Source: Sphingomonas beigongshangi (GTDB taxonomy: Bacteria; Pseudomonadota; Alphaproteobacteria; Sphingomonadales; Sphingomonadaceae). From it: a stretch of 64,000 nt of DNA. This document shows positions 6,330 through 14,713 of this stretch, piece after piece. The position numbers and the translations under genes are program-made. Numbering within the stretch: position 1 is the first letter of the stretch; each line of letters opens with the position of its first letter. The stretch is from positions 1-64,000 of the forward strand of contig NZ_JADHDT010000003.1 of NCBI RefSeq assembly GCF_016820445.1, written 5' to 3'. A model generated the notes under the pieces. That model did not search any database, had not been told where the DNA came from, and saw only the letters and a list, made by a program, of their open reading frames with translations.

Positions 6330-8279
6330 TCAATGGTCAAGGCTGAAGCGCACCCCGCGGGTCAGCGCGCCGCAGCCTAGTCCACCATCGGGACGGTAGG
6401 TCTTGGCATAGCGCGCGGTGCGGAGCGTTTCCGTTCCCGACTTCGTGAAGACGAACGGGGGATAGGAGATGATCGCGCGCTCGTTGCGAACGTGGCCATC
6501 GGCGTCGACGTCGAACTGCGTCCGCGTCCACCCCTCCATGCCCCAGCGCCGTGCCTCCTGCGGGAAAGTGCCGCCGACCGAGATCATCTTCGGCGGCTTG
6601 TCGATCAGCGCGCACTGGCTGGCCGATAGGCCGGAGGCCGTGAAGGCATTGCGTGCGGCGGCGAGATCGCCCCGGGTCTGCGCGATCGAGGCGAGGCGGA
6701 TCATCGCACCGACCTTGAACGGATCGGCCGCGGGCAACGCCGCATCCTGCGCGACCTGCTGCAATATCGCCTCGCTGCGGGAACGCCCGTCCTCGTGATC
6801 GGCAAGCATGAGCCTGAGCGCCGCGCGCGACGGCGCGTCCGCGGCATAGGGCGCTTCCGACAGCATGGGTTCGACGACGCGGCGGAACATGCCGCGCTTG
6901 TACAGATCGGCCACGGCCGCCGTGCGCGCCTCGAGGTCAAGGTCGAGCCGCGCACGGGCGGGCGCGTCGTTGGCGATCGCAAGGGCCAAAGCGCGTCGCG
7001 CCAGCGCGCCGCGCTCGTCGCGCGGCAACACCGGATTGTGCACGAGTGCGAACAGCGCGGGCAGCGTCGCCAGCGTGTCGCCATTTGCCGACGACGCGGC
7101 CAGCGCGCGTCGCTGCGCGATCAGTGCCGTCGCCGGCGCTTCGGACTGGTCGACGAAGGCAAGGCCCTTCCCCCGCCCCCATACGATCATGTCCGCCTGC
7201 AGCGCGTCGCTGATCGACGGGCGCTGGAACGCGAGGTTGCAGCGCATCTCCACCCGGACGTTGAAGCGCAGGAACGTCGGCATCGCCTTCACCTGCTCAG
7301 CCGTCCACGACCATTGCCGCACCGCGCGAGCGAATTCGAGCGCGACCTTGCCCCCACCGGCCGCGTAGATTGGCCGCACCGCCTGCGCGGTGCCATCGTC
7401 AGCGATCGAGAATTCGACCACGGCCATGTCCGCCGGCTTCAACCCCGCCTCGCCGCCGCAATCGGGCGGAACCATCGCCACGCCGGGGTCGATGAGCCCG
7501 ATCGAAGTCGCGCCGGCGCCGGTCATCGCGACGTAGCGCCGCGCCTCGTCCTCGTTGCCGCCGAGCAGATAGGCGATCGCCGCGTCGGACCGGACGGAGA
7601 CGTCCCGGATATCGATGCGCGACGTGTCCATGCCGCCGAAGTCGCGGACGGCGTCGCGAAAGGTCCCCTGGGCGGCGGCGATGTCGCCGCGATTGAGCTG
7701 CATCGTCCCCTTCGCTTCCGCGATCGTGCCGAGCGAGGCGGCATCGAGCTTGGCCGACGCGAGCTGCCCATCGATCCGCGCCTGCGCGGCGGCGGCGGCG
7801 GCGGGATCGGTGAAGGTCGTCGTCTGCACCACGGCGAGCGCGGCGACCATCTTGTCGCGCGGCGTGTCGGCGATCGCCTCCGCCTTGCCGAACCAATCGG
7901 CGGCGGTGGCGTAATCGAGGCTGGTCATCGCGATCCGGCCCAAATTGAAACTGGCCTTGAACCGATCGGCCCGCAACGAGGGGTCGTCAGCCGGCAGGAT
8001 CGCCAGCCCCTCCCGGGCGGCCGCGTTCGCCTCGTCCTTGCGATCCAGCGCCAGCAGGGCAGCGCTCTTTCGGACCAGCACGATCGCGCGGCTGCGCGGC
8101 CGGGACGCGACGCGCTTCTCCAAGGCCTCCCACGCCGCGAGCGCGGCGGCCTTGTCGGTGCCGGCATCGAGCGTTTCGGCGGCATCGAAATCCTGCTGCA
8201 CGGTCCGCGCGGTCTGCTGCGCCGTGGCCACCGAAGCAAAGGCGGCGAGTGCCGACCCGACCCAAAACTTGCCCGACAC
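6330..8279 (-). CDS. Secreted TPR protein with two TonB-C-like modules
   Basis: A 649-residue protein. GTG 8279 is chosen because it gives a signal peptide (SGKFWVGSALAAFASVATAQ) and follows GGGGGA; the open frame continues upstream but runs through rnpB, so the longer version is wrong. After the signal come helical repeats of TPR type. Two segments resemble TonB C-terminal domains: VEFSIADDGTAQAVRPIYAA near the middle and FDVDADGHVRNERAIISYPP near the end. There is no proline-rich spacer or membrane anchor, so it is not an ordinary TonB. Function unknown; an envelope role is inferred. Confidence 0.72.
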   Translation of the reverse strand: MSGKFWVGSALAAFASVATAQQTARTVQQDFDAAETLDAGTDKAAALAAWEALEKRVASRPRSRAIVLVRKSAALLALDRKDEANAAAREGLAILPADDPSLRADRFKASFNLGRIAMTSLDYATAADWFGKAEAIADTPRDKMVAALAVVQTTTFTDPAAAAAAQARIDGQLASAKLDAASLGTIAEAKGTMQLNRGDIAAAQGTFRDAVRDFGGMDTSRIDIRDVSVRSDAAIAYLLGGNEDEARRYVAMTGAGATSIGLIDPGVAMVPPDCGGEAGLKPADMAVVEFSIADDGTAQAVRPIYAAGGGKVALEFARAVRQWSWTAEQVKAMPTFLRFNVRVEMRCNLAFQRPSISDALQADMIVWGRGKGLAFVDQSEAPATALIAQRRALAASSANGDTLATLPALFALVHNPVLPRDERGALARRALALAIANDAPARARLDLDLEARTAAVADLYKRGMFRRVVEPMLSEAPYAADAPSRAALRLMLADHEDGRSRSEAILQQVAQDAALPAADPFKVGAMIRLASIAQTRGDLAAARNAFTASGLSASQCALIDKPPKMISVGGTFPQEARRWGMEGWTRTQFDVDADGHVRNERAIISYPPFVFTKSGTETLRTARYAKTYRPDGGLGCGALTRGVRFSLDH

Positions 8280-8335
8280 CGAATCCCCCAAGACGATTTC
8301 TATCGCGGGATCGTGCACCATTTGACGAAGACTTG

Positions 8336-8719
8336 CCAGAGGGTCTGTAAGCCGGGTTCTGTCCATCCCCTTGCGGGGAATAGGCGACCATTCCTCTCGG
8401 GCGACGCTTGCACGCCGCCTCCAGCAACCAACCCGGGCAGCGGGTGGGAACACACCCCGACGCACGTTGCCGCGCGCCATGCCGCCCCTATTCGGTCTTG
8501 CTCCCGGTGGGGTTTGCCGTGCCGCTGCCGTTACCGGAAGCGCGGTGCGCTCTTGCCGCACCCTTTCACCCTTACCTGCCGTAGAAGGCAGGCGGTCTGC
8601 TCTCTGTGGCACTGTCCCTGGGGTCACCCCCGCCGGGCGTTACCCGGCACCGTCGTTCCGTGGAGCCCGGACTTTCCTCGGCGCATGCGAACATGCGACG
8701 CGGCCGCCCGACCCTCTGG
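8336..8719 (-). ncRNA. rnpB: RNase P RNA, bacterial type A
   Basis: The catalytic RNA that matures tRNA 5' ends. The universally conserved 5' core GAGGAAAGTCCGGGCTCCA lies at 8679-8661 and its 3' partner ACAGAACCCGGCTTA at 8362-8348. The ends are set by helix P1: CCAGAGGGTC at 8719-8710 pairs perfectly with GACCCTCTGG at 8345-8336. The length of about 384 bases fits type A. The ends may be off by a few bases. Confidence 0.95.
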
Positions 8720-8729
8720 CCGCTCCCCC

Positions 8730-9419
8730 TTACTCGTCCCCCTGCGGCTTGGGAAGCAGCAGCGCGAGCAGGATCATGCGACATTCGGCGTCGATCTCGC
8801 CGTCGACGAGTTCGGGACGGAAGCGCCGCTGGAACGCCATGGTCGCGGCGAGAGGATCGGTGACGTCGTATCCGAAGCGTTCGAGCGCGAGCAGAAAGCC
8901 CGCCTTCGTCCACATCGGGTCCATCAGCTTCTGCGTCGGGCGCGGCAGGGCCAGACGCAGCCGCGCCAGACGCGCCCAGGGAAAGAGCTCGCCCGGATCG
9001 CGCTTGCGCTGCGGCGCGATGTCGGAATGGCCGACGACATTGCCGCGCGTGATCGCGTGCCGATCCTTCACCTCCGCGACCAGCCGCACCACGGCCTCGA
9101 CCTGCGCATCGGGAAACGGCCGATAGCCCCATTCATGACCGGGATTGACGATCTCTATGCCGATGCTGGCGGAATTGACGTCGGTCAGACCGCGCCAGTG
9201 CGAACGTCCGGCGTGCCAGGCGCGCTTTTCCTCCGCAACGAGGCGAAAGATACGACCGTCCTCCTCGACCATATAATGGGCGGACACCTTGGCCTCCGGG
9301 TCGCGCAGTCGCGCGAGGGCCGAGGCTCCATCCTGCATACCGGTATAATGGAGCACGATCATGGTGATCGGCAGCGTCCGCTCGTCGAAGTTCGGCGAGG
9401 GCGTGTCGAGAAAGGTCAT
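8730..9419 (-). CDS. N-acetylmuramoyl-L-alanine amidase, AmpD/AmiD type
   Basis: A 229-residue amidase_2 enzyme that cuts the bond between MurNAc and the stem peptide. The zinc ligands are His24 in IVLHYTGM and the C-terminal His and Asp of VVGHSDIAPQRKRDPGELFP; Lys and Arg in that motif match the catalytic segment. No signal peptide is evident, which favours a cytoplasmic AmpD-like recycling role over AmiD. It lies directly upstream of rnpB on the same strand. Confidence 0.9.
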   Translation of the reverse strand: MTFLDTPSPNFDERTLPITMIVLHYTGMQDGASALARLRDPEAKVSAHYMVEEDGRIFRLVAEEKRAWHAGRSHWRGLTDVNSASIGIEIVNPGHEWGYRPFPDAQVEAVVRLVAEVKDRHAITRGNVVGHSDIAPQRKRDPGELFPWARLARLRLALPRPTQKLMDPMWTKAGFLLALERFGYDVTDPLAATMAFQRRFRPELVDGEIDAECRMILLALLLPKPQGDE

Positions 9420-9485
9420 GCCTGTCTGCGTAGCCCAAGCCGGAGGCGCGCGTAAGGCCCCAAGGCGCAGCGCCGACCGGGGGCG

Positions 9486-10367
9486 TCAGCCCGCCGCCGT
9501 TGCCGCCGCCACGGTCGCGCCGTCGACCCGCTCGTACAGCCCGCGCAGGTCGCGGCTGGGCGCGAAGGCGTCTGTCTGGCCGATCACCGTCTCCCCCGCC
9601 CCGAGGACGAGCAGCCCGCCGGGCCGCAACGCCGCGGCGAAGCGCGCGAACACCTCCGTCTTGGTCTGCGGATCGAGATAGAGCAGCACGTTGCGGCACA
9701 GGACGATGTCGAACATGCCCGGCAGCGGGGCATCGGCCGCCAGATTATGGCTGCGCACGGTCATCGCGCGAAGCAGCTCGTGCTTGGCGGCCCAATCGTT
9801 GCCGACCGCGTCGAACCAGCGCATCATGCGGCGGATCGGCAGGCCTCGCTGGATTTCGAACTGCGTGTAGCGACCCGCCCGCGTCCGCGCGAGCGCAGCC
9901 TCCGACACGTCGGTGGCGACGATGTCGGGCATGGGCGCGCCGCGTTCCTCCGCACGCTCGGCGAACAACATCGCGAGCGACAGCGGCTCCTGCCCGGTCG
10001 AGCAGCCGGCGCACCAGATGCGCACGCGCCGCTGCCTTGCCTCCAGCGCAGCCACCGCCTCGACGATCAGGTCGAAGACCGGGGCCTCGCGGAAGAAGGA
10101 CGTCTCTCCGTTGAGGAGCGCGTCGACGATCTGGTCGCTGAGACACCGGTCGCCGGTTTCCAGCAGCGCGGCGGCGAGCTGGTCGAGCGTATCCAGGCCC
10201 CGTGCCCGCATCAGCGGCTTGAGCGCGGTATCGATCCGCCACGAGCGATAGGCGGATATCTGTTGCCCCGTTCGCGATTCGAGCAGGGCGCTGAACGCGT
10301 TGACGGCCCGCTGCGAGACGGTGGCCGTCGCCGCTGCGGGCGACGTCGAGGTGGGACGGATCGGCAT
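9486..10367 (-). CDS. cheR: Chemoreceptor methyltransferase CheR
   Basis: A 293-residue enzyme that methylates glutamates on chemoreceptors using S-adenosylmethionine. It has the N-terminal CheR helical domain (LLNGETSFFRE) and a methyltransferase domain with the SAM-binding motif WCAGCSTGQEPLSLAM and the CRNVLLYLD motif. The last Ala/Thr-rich residues lack the receptor-tethering pentapeptide site. Its start overlaps the cheB stop codon, so it is the last gene of the chemotaxis operon. Confidence 0.95.
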   Translation of the reverse strand: MPIRPTSTSPAAATATVSQRAVNAFSALLESRTGQQISAYRSWRIDTALKPLMRARGLDTLDQLAAALLETGDRCLSDQIVDALLNGETSFFREAPVFDLIVEAVAALEARQRRVRIWCAGCSTGQEPLSLAMLFAERAEERGAPMPDIVATDVSEAALARTRAGRYTQFEIQRGLPIRRMMRWFDAVGNDWAAKHELLRAMTVRSHNLAADAPLPGMFDIVLCRNVLLYLDPQTKTEVFARFAAALRPGGLLVLGAGETVIGQTDAFAPSRDLRGLYERVDGATVAAATAAG

Positions 10368-11452
10368 CAGGGCCGCTCCCCGCGCACGACCAGCCGGCCG
10401 ATCGCATCCGGCGCCAGGATCGCATCGGCGGCGCCGCTCGCCGCGACCGCGCCGGGCATGCCCCAGACGACCGAGCTCGCCTGGTCCTGCACGACGACGC
10501 AGCCGCCGGCATCGCGCACCGTCCTTGCTCCATCGGCGCCGTCGCGGCCCATGCCGCTCAGCACGATCGCCAGCAGGCGCGGCCCGTAGACGGCGGCGGC
10601 GGACGCGAACATCGGATCGACGGAGGGCAGGCAGCCGCTCGCCACCTGATCGTTGGTCAGCCGTATCGCCGCACCGCCGTCGGGCAGCGCGACGCAGCGG
10701 ATGTGCGCGTCGCCGGGGGCGACGACGATCCGGCCCGGCTGGACGCGGAGCCGATCGCTCGCCACCTCGCAGGGGCGCCCGGCGAGCACCGCGAGCTGCG
10801 CCGCGAAATAGGGCATGAACGACGCCGGCAGATGCTGCGTGATCAGAATGGGCAGGCGGAAGCCGGCCGGGATCGTCCGCAGCACCTGGCTGAGCGCGTG
10901 GATGCCACCCGTGGAGGCGCCGATCGCGACGAGATCGAAGTCCGCGCGCGCCGACATGGTCTCCATGCCCGTAGCGGGTCGCAGCGGAGTCGGCGCGGGG
11001 GGCGGCGTCTCGGAGGTGCTGGTGCCGAGCCTCGCGAGCTTGCCGATCAGGCTCTCTCCGAACGTCGCCATCCGTGCGCCGGCGGCCGGCTTGACCAACG
11101 TGTCGGCGGCGCCGAGCGCCAGCGCCTGCAGCGTCACCGCCGCGCCGTCACTGGCCTGGGCGGAAACGACGAGGATGCGTGCCCCCTGCCCCGCCGCGAT
11201 CAGGTCGGGCAGTGCGGTGATGCCGTCCACGCCGGGCATCTGCAGGTCGAGCAGGATCAGATCGACGCGTTCGCGCGCCAACAGGGTAAGCGCGGCGGAC
11301 GCGGTCGCCACGCTGCCGCTGACGACGAAGCGCGCGTCGGCGTCGACGATCCGCGTCATCACCGCGCGTGCGACGACCGAATCGTCGACGATCAGCACCT
11401 TCAGCGGCGGCTCGGCATCCACCGATGCGGCAAGGGGCGTGGCAGGCGCCAT
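10367..11452 (-). CDS. cheB: Chemotaxis methylesterase/response regulator CheB
   Basis: A 361-residue protein with an N-terminal receiver (VLIVDDSVVARA; phospho-acceptor Asp69 in ILLDLQMPG) and a C-terminal methylesterase. The catalytic triad is visible as Ser in GASTGG, His in ITQHLP and Asp in SGMGRDGADG. It removes methyl groups from chemoreceptors when phosphorylated by CheA. The linker after the receiver is rich in Pro and Thr. It lies 19 bases after cheY. Confidence 0.95.
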   Translation of the reverse strand: MAPATPLAASVDAEPPLKVLIVDDSVVARAVMTRIVDADARFVVSGSVATASAALTLLARERVDLILLDLQMPGVDGITALPDLIAAGQGARILVVSAQASDGAAVTLQALALGAADTLVKPAAGARMATFGESLIGKLARLGTSTSETPPPAPTPLRPATGMETMSARADFDLVAIGASTGGIHALSQVLRTIPAGFRLPILITQHLPASFMPYFAAQLAVLAGRPCEVASDRLRVQPGRIVVAPGDAHIRCVALPDGGAAIRLTNDQVASGCLPSVDPMFASAAAVYGPRLLAIVLSGMGRDGADGARTVRDAGGCVVVQDQASSVVWGMPGAVAASGAADAILAPDAIGRLVVRGERP

Positions 11453-11471
11453 GACAGGTTCGCCGCCGGGA

Positions 11472-11837
11472 TCAGGCCATGCCGACGATCTGGAGCTTCG
11501 ATTCCAGCGTGTCGCGATCGAAGGGCTTCATCACATATTCGTCAGCGCCCGCCTCTATGGCAGCCCGGATATAGGCCATGCCGTTCTCGGTCGTGCAGAA
11601 GACGACCTTCGGCCGCGTCGGAATGTTCGAATCGCGCAGCGCGCGCAGGAAATCCATCCCGCTCATCACCGGCATGTTCCAGTCGAGCAGGATGACGTCG
11701 GGCGCGGCGGCCATGCAGGCGTCGAGAGCCTCGCGGCCGTCGCATGCCTCGGTCACGGAAAAGTCGAGCGTCTCCAGGATATGGCGGGCGACCTTGCGGA
11801 TCACCTTGGAGTCGTCGACGACGAGGCAGGTCTTCAT
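11472..11837 (-). CDS. cheY: Single-domain response regulator CheY
   Basis: A 121-residue receiver. The acidic pair is in CLVVDDSKVIR, phospho-acceptor Asp52 is in VILLDWNMP, the conserved Thr is in VFCTTEN and Lys in EYVMKPFD. The product is expected to carry the signal from CheA to the motor or another output. The start at 11837 gives the normal CheY length; the longer open frame overlaps cheW. CheY proteins with this WNMP signature also serve non-flagellar outputs in alphaproteobacteria. Confidence 0.93.
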   Translation of the reverse strand: MKTCLVVDDSKVIRKVARHILETLDFSVTEACDGREALDACMAAAPDVILLDWNMPVMSGMDFLRALRDSNIPTRPKVVFCTTENGMAYIRAAIEAGADEYVMKPFDRDTLESKLQIVGMA

Positions 11838-11893
11838 GCTGGCAGGGCCTTCTTGCTGCGAATCGCGCGGTGATCGGTATACGGAGGGAAGCG

Positions 11894-11908
11894 TAAGCGC
11901 CGCGTTAA
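11894..11908 (-). promoter_or_regulatory. Possible CtrA-like site before cheY
   Basis: Read on the minus strand this is TTAA-N7-CTTA, close to the alphaproteobacterial CtrA consensus TTAA-N7-TTAA. It overlaps the cheW stop and lies 57-71 bases before the cheY start. TTAA is rare in DNA this GC-rich. The match is imperfect. Confidence 0.3.
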
Positions 11909-12339
11909 GCCGCGATCGCCTGCGGCGCGGGAACGAGGCGGGCGAGGTCGATGACCAGCATCGGCTCGCCGTCCCGTTCCACCATCCCGTCCGCCGCCGC
12001 CGCCCAGCCGCGATCGAGCGCGAGGCCCGACGACAGCGGCTGACGGGCGAAGGAGGCGACGTCCTCCAGCGAATCGACGAGCATCGCGTAATGATGGCCG
12101 TCGAGCCGCGTGATGATGGCGCGGCGCGCGTCAGCGGGCATGGCGGCGAGGCCCAGCGCAATGCCGGTGTCCACCACCGTCACCACGCGGCTGCGCAGCG
12201 CGACGAGGCCGCGGACGGCGGAGGGCGCGCGCGGCACCGCGACGACGGGAGAGAGGTCGACGACCGAATCGATCTGGGTCGTGTCGATGGCGACCCCGCG
12301 TCCGGCGATATGGGCGATCAGGAACAGGTCCATCGTCAT
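11905..12339 (-). CDS. cheW: Chemotaxis coupling protein CheW
   Basis: A 144-residue CheW-domain protein that links chemoreceptors to CheA. Typical features are IDTTQIDSVVDLSPVVAVPR near the N-terminus and GLVALRSRVVTVVDTGIALG in the core. The start ATG at 12339 overlaps the cheA stop (ATGA). An ATG two codons later is possible. A much longer open frame exists upstream but lies inside cheA. Confidence 0.92.
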   Translation of the reverse strand: MTMDLFLIAHIAGRGVAIDTTQIDSVVDLSPVVAVPRAPSAVRGLVALRSRVVTVVDTGIALGLAAMPADARRAIITRLDGHHYAMLVDSLEDVASFARQPLSSGLALDRGWAAAADGMVERDGEPMLVIDLARLVPAPQAIAA

Positions 12340-14642
12340 TCTCCCGCCGCGCGCGCGAGCGCGGCGATCAGGGCGGGCCGGTCGTAGCGATAGATGCTCA
12401 TCGCATCGCCGCCCGTCCGCTCCCGGCGCAGGCGCACCACCTGTGCGGGATCGGCATCGGGCGGTGGCGGCGCATCCATGGTCACGATCACGTCCGCGCT
12501 GGCCCCCGGGGGAACGGTCGCGACGCAGCGATAGCCCGCCGCCTCGATCGCCGGCCGCAGGAAGGTATCCATCCAGCCGCCCGCATCCTGCTGCAGCAGG
12601 CACAGTCGGTCCGCGGGCGGCGCGGTATCGATCGCCGCGAACAGCGCCAGCGCATCGACGAGTTCGATCTGCTCGCCCTCCACGATGACGACGCCCGCGA
12701 CGGTCCCCGCGCCCTCAGCGGGCGCGACGTCGCGCGGCAGCGTCACGATCTCGATCGCCTCGTGGATCGCATAGGCAATGTCCGTCTCGCCGTCCGTGAG
12801 GCGCAGCACGGGCACCTCGCTGCGGCTGCCGATCGGCGCGACGGCATGGAGCGGCACCAGGGCACCGCCGATCGCCAGTCGCAATCGGCCGCCGGTGCGC
12901 CGGATCGCTTCCGTCGGCACCGGCTCGACCCGGTCGATCGCGGCGAGCGGGAGCACGCGACGCTCGCCGTCGAGGTCCTCGAACAGCAGCGCGCTGATGC
13001 CGCGCTCCGCCTCGACGGTCTCCGTCTCCTCGACGGGCGCGGCGCGGTGGAAGCGCAATCCGGCGACGGCGGCAATGCCGGCGCCATCGAGCAGCAGCAT
13101 CGGGAGCCCGGAGTCGGGCAAAGTCTGTCCGGCATAGACGCCGGTGGCCATCACCGCAGGCGCGGCCGGCTTCACCACCAGTTCCTCGGTGTCGAGGACC
13201 GTGTCGATGGCGAGCGCATAGTCGCCGTCGCGCGTCGCGATGATGGCGAGCTTGCCATTCGCGTCTTCCGCCGCGTCGGCGCGGTCGAGGCCCAGCAGCG
13301 AACCGAGCGCGACCATCGGCAGGCGGCGACCGCGGACGGTCGCGACGGCGGCGTCGCCGATGCGATCGACGCGCACGGCTTCGCCGCGCACGTTCAATAT
13401 CTCCTCGACCGACTGACGCGCGATGGCGAACCGCTGGCCGCCCGCACCGACGACCACGGTCGACATGATGGAGAGCGTCAGCGGCACGTAGATGACGATC
13501 GTCAGGCCGCGCCCCGCCTGGTTGAGCAGTTCGATCCGGCCGCCGATATTCTCGAGGTTGGCGCGCACCACGTCCATGCCCACGCCGCGCCCGGACACGG
13601 CGGTCACGACGTCGCGACTCGACAGGCCGGCATGGAAGACGAGATCGAGCCGCGCCTTCGCGTCCATCATCGCGATCTCGGCAGGGGTGTGCAGCTTCTG
13701 CGCGATCGCCTTCGTGGCGAGACGGTCGGTATCGATGCCCCGCCCGTCGTCCGATATCTCGATCAGGATCTGGTTGCCGGACTGGCGCGCCGAAACGGTC
13801 AGCCGCCCGGCTTCGCGCTTGCCCGCGGCGCGGCGATCGGCCGGCGCCTCGATGCCATGGTCGACGGCGTTGCGAATGATGTGGACGAGGGGATCGCGCA
13901 TCAGCTCGATCATCTCGCGGTCGAGCTCGACGTCCGAGCCCTCGATGGTCAGCTGGACCTGCTTGCCGAGCTCCGCCGCGGTGTCGCGCACCATGCGCGG
14001 CAGCGCGGAGAACAGCGCCTCGACCTTCTGCATGCGGGTCCGCGTGACGGTGTCGCGCATCTCCGCGACGGTCAGCGACAGCCGCTCCAGCGCGCCCTCG
14101 ACGAGAGGCTCGATCGGCTGGTCGCGCAGTCGCCGCGCCAGTTCGTTGCGAGCGAGCACCATTTCCGACATGCTGCTCATCATGCGATCGAGCAGGTCGA
14201 CGTTCAGCCGGACGGAGCGCGCGTTGGTGCGATTCGGCATGGAAGATTGTGGCAGGGACTGGGCCGTCGGCGCGGCGTCCTCCGCCAGTGCGGCGATCAG
14301 CAGGTCCTCGCTCGAATCGTCGAGAGCAGACCCGGAGTCGATCGCCTCGACGATCTCGCCGATCCGGTCGACGATCGCCAGCACGGCATTGACGAGCGCG
14401 GTGTCTGGCACGCGCTGACCGTCTCGCACCGCCGCGAGCACGTCCTCGGCGGCATGGCTGAGCCGCGCCAGCCGCGGTAGGTCGAGGAAGCCGCAGCTAC
14501 CCTTGACCGTGTGTACGAAGCGGAAGATCGCGTCGAGCCGCGCGCGATCGGTCGGTTCGGCTTCCCACGCGACGATCTCGCCCGAGAGCGCCTCGAGCGT
14601 CTCGCGCGTTTCCGCGATGAAATCCTGAAGCAGGTCGTCCAT
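12336..14642 (-). CDS. cheA: Chemotaxis histidine kinase CheA
   Basis: A 768-residue kinase. The N-terminal P1 domain holds phosphorylated His44 in FRFVHTVKGSCGFLDL. A short linker replaces the P2 domain, then come the P3 dimerisation helices, the P4 ATPase (HIIRNAVDHGIEAPADRR; DDGRGID) and CheW-like P5. A second CheW-like region follows, and the last 90 residues (RLCLLQQDAGGWMDTFLRPA) look like a receiver that lacks the acidic pocket and the phospho-acceptor Asp. Start at 14642 (MDDLLQDFIAE) because homologues begin here; 13 extra codons upstream are not conserved. Confidence 0.93.
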   Translation of the reverse strand: MDDLLQDFIAETRETLEALSGEIVAWEAEPTDRARLDAIFRFVHTVKGSCGFLDLPRLARLSHAAEDVLAAVRDGQRVPDTALVNAVLAIVDRIGEIVEAIDSGSALDDSSEDLLIAALAEDAAPTAQSLPQSSMPNRTNARSVRLNVDLLDRMMSSMSEMVLARNELARRLRDQPIEPLVEGALERLSLTVAEMRDTVTRTRMQKVEALFSALPRMVRDTAAELGKQVQLTIEGSDVELDREMIELMRDPLVHIIRNAVDHGIEAPADRRAAGKREAGRLTVSARQSGNQILIEISDDGRGIDTDRLATKAIAQKLHTPAEIAMMDAKARLDLVFHAGLSSRDVVTAVSGRGVGMDVVRANLENIGGRIELLNQAGRGLTIVIYVPLTLSIMSTVVVGAGGQRFAIARQSVEEILNVRGEAVRVDRIGDAAVATVRGRRLPMVALGSLLGLDRADAAEDANGKLAIIATRDGDYALAIDTVLDTEELVVKPAAPAVMATGVYAGQTLPDSGLPMLLLDGAGIAAVAGLRFHRAAPVEETETVEAERGISALLFEDLDGERRVLPLAAIDRVEPVPTEAIRRTGGRLRLAIGGALVPLHAVAPIGSRSEVPVLRLTDGETDIAYAIHEAIEIVTLPRDVAPAEGAGTVAGVVIVEGEQIELVDALALFAAIDTAPPADRLCLLQQDAGGWMDTFLRPAIEAAGYRCVATVPPGASADVIVTMDAPPPPDADPAQVVRLRRERTGGDAMSIYRYDRPALIAALARAAGE

Positions 14643-14684
14643 GGGCCCCCGTCGGTTCGGGGACGATCCATGGACCGGCAAGGG

Positions 14685-14699
14685 TTAAGGCGGGGTTAG
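14685..14699 (-). promoter_or_regulatory. Possible CtrA-like site before cheA
   Basis: TTAA-N7-TTAG on the plus strand (CTAA-N7-TTAA on the minus strand), one mismatch from the CtrA box. It sits between chpT and cheA, 43-57 bases before the cheA start. The upstream neighbour encodes ChpT, which feeds phosphate to CtrA, so the association is plausible but unproven. Confidence 0.35.
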
Positions 14700-14713
14700 T
14701 GACGCGGGCTCCT

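Noticed and set aside
8280..8627. N-terminal extension of the TPR/TonB-like protein up to position 8627.
   Set aside because: The extension would lie inside rnpB. The GTG at 8279 gives a signal peptide and has a ribosome-binding site.
6795..9455. An 886-codon open frame on the plus strand that also covers rnpB.
   Set aside because: It runs through a structural RNA gene and antisense to the TPR/TonB-like and amidase genes. The product is low-complexity and Arg-rich.
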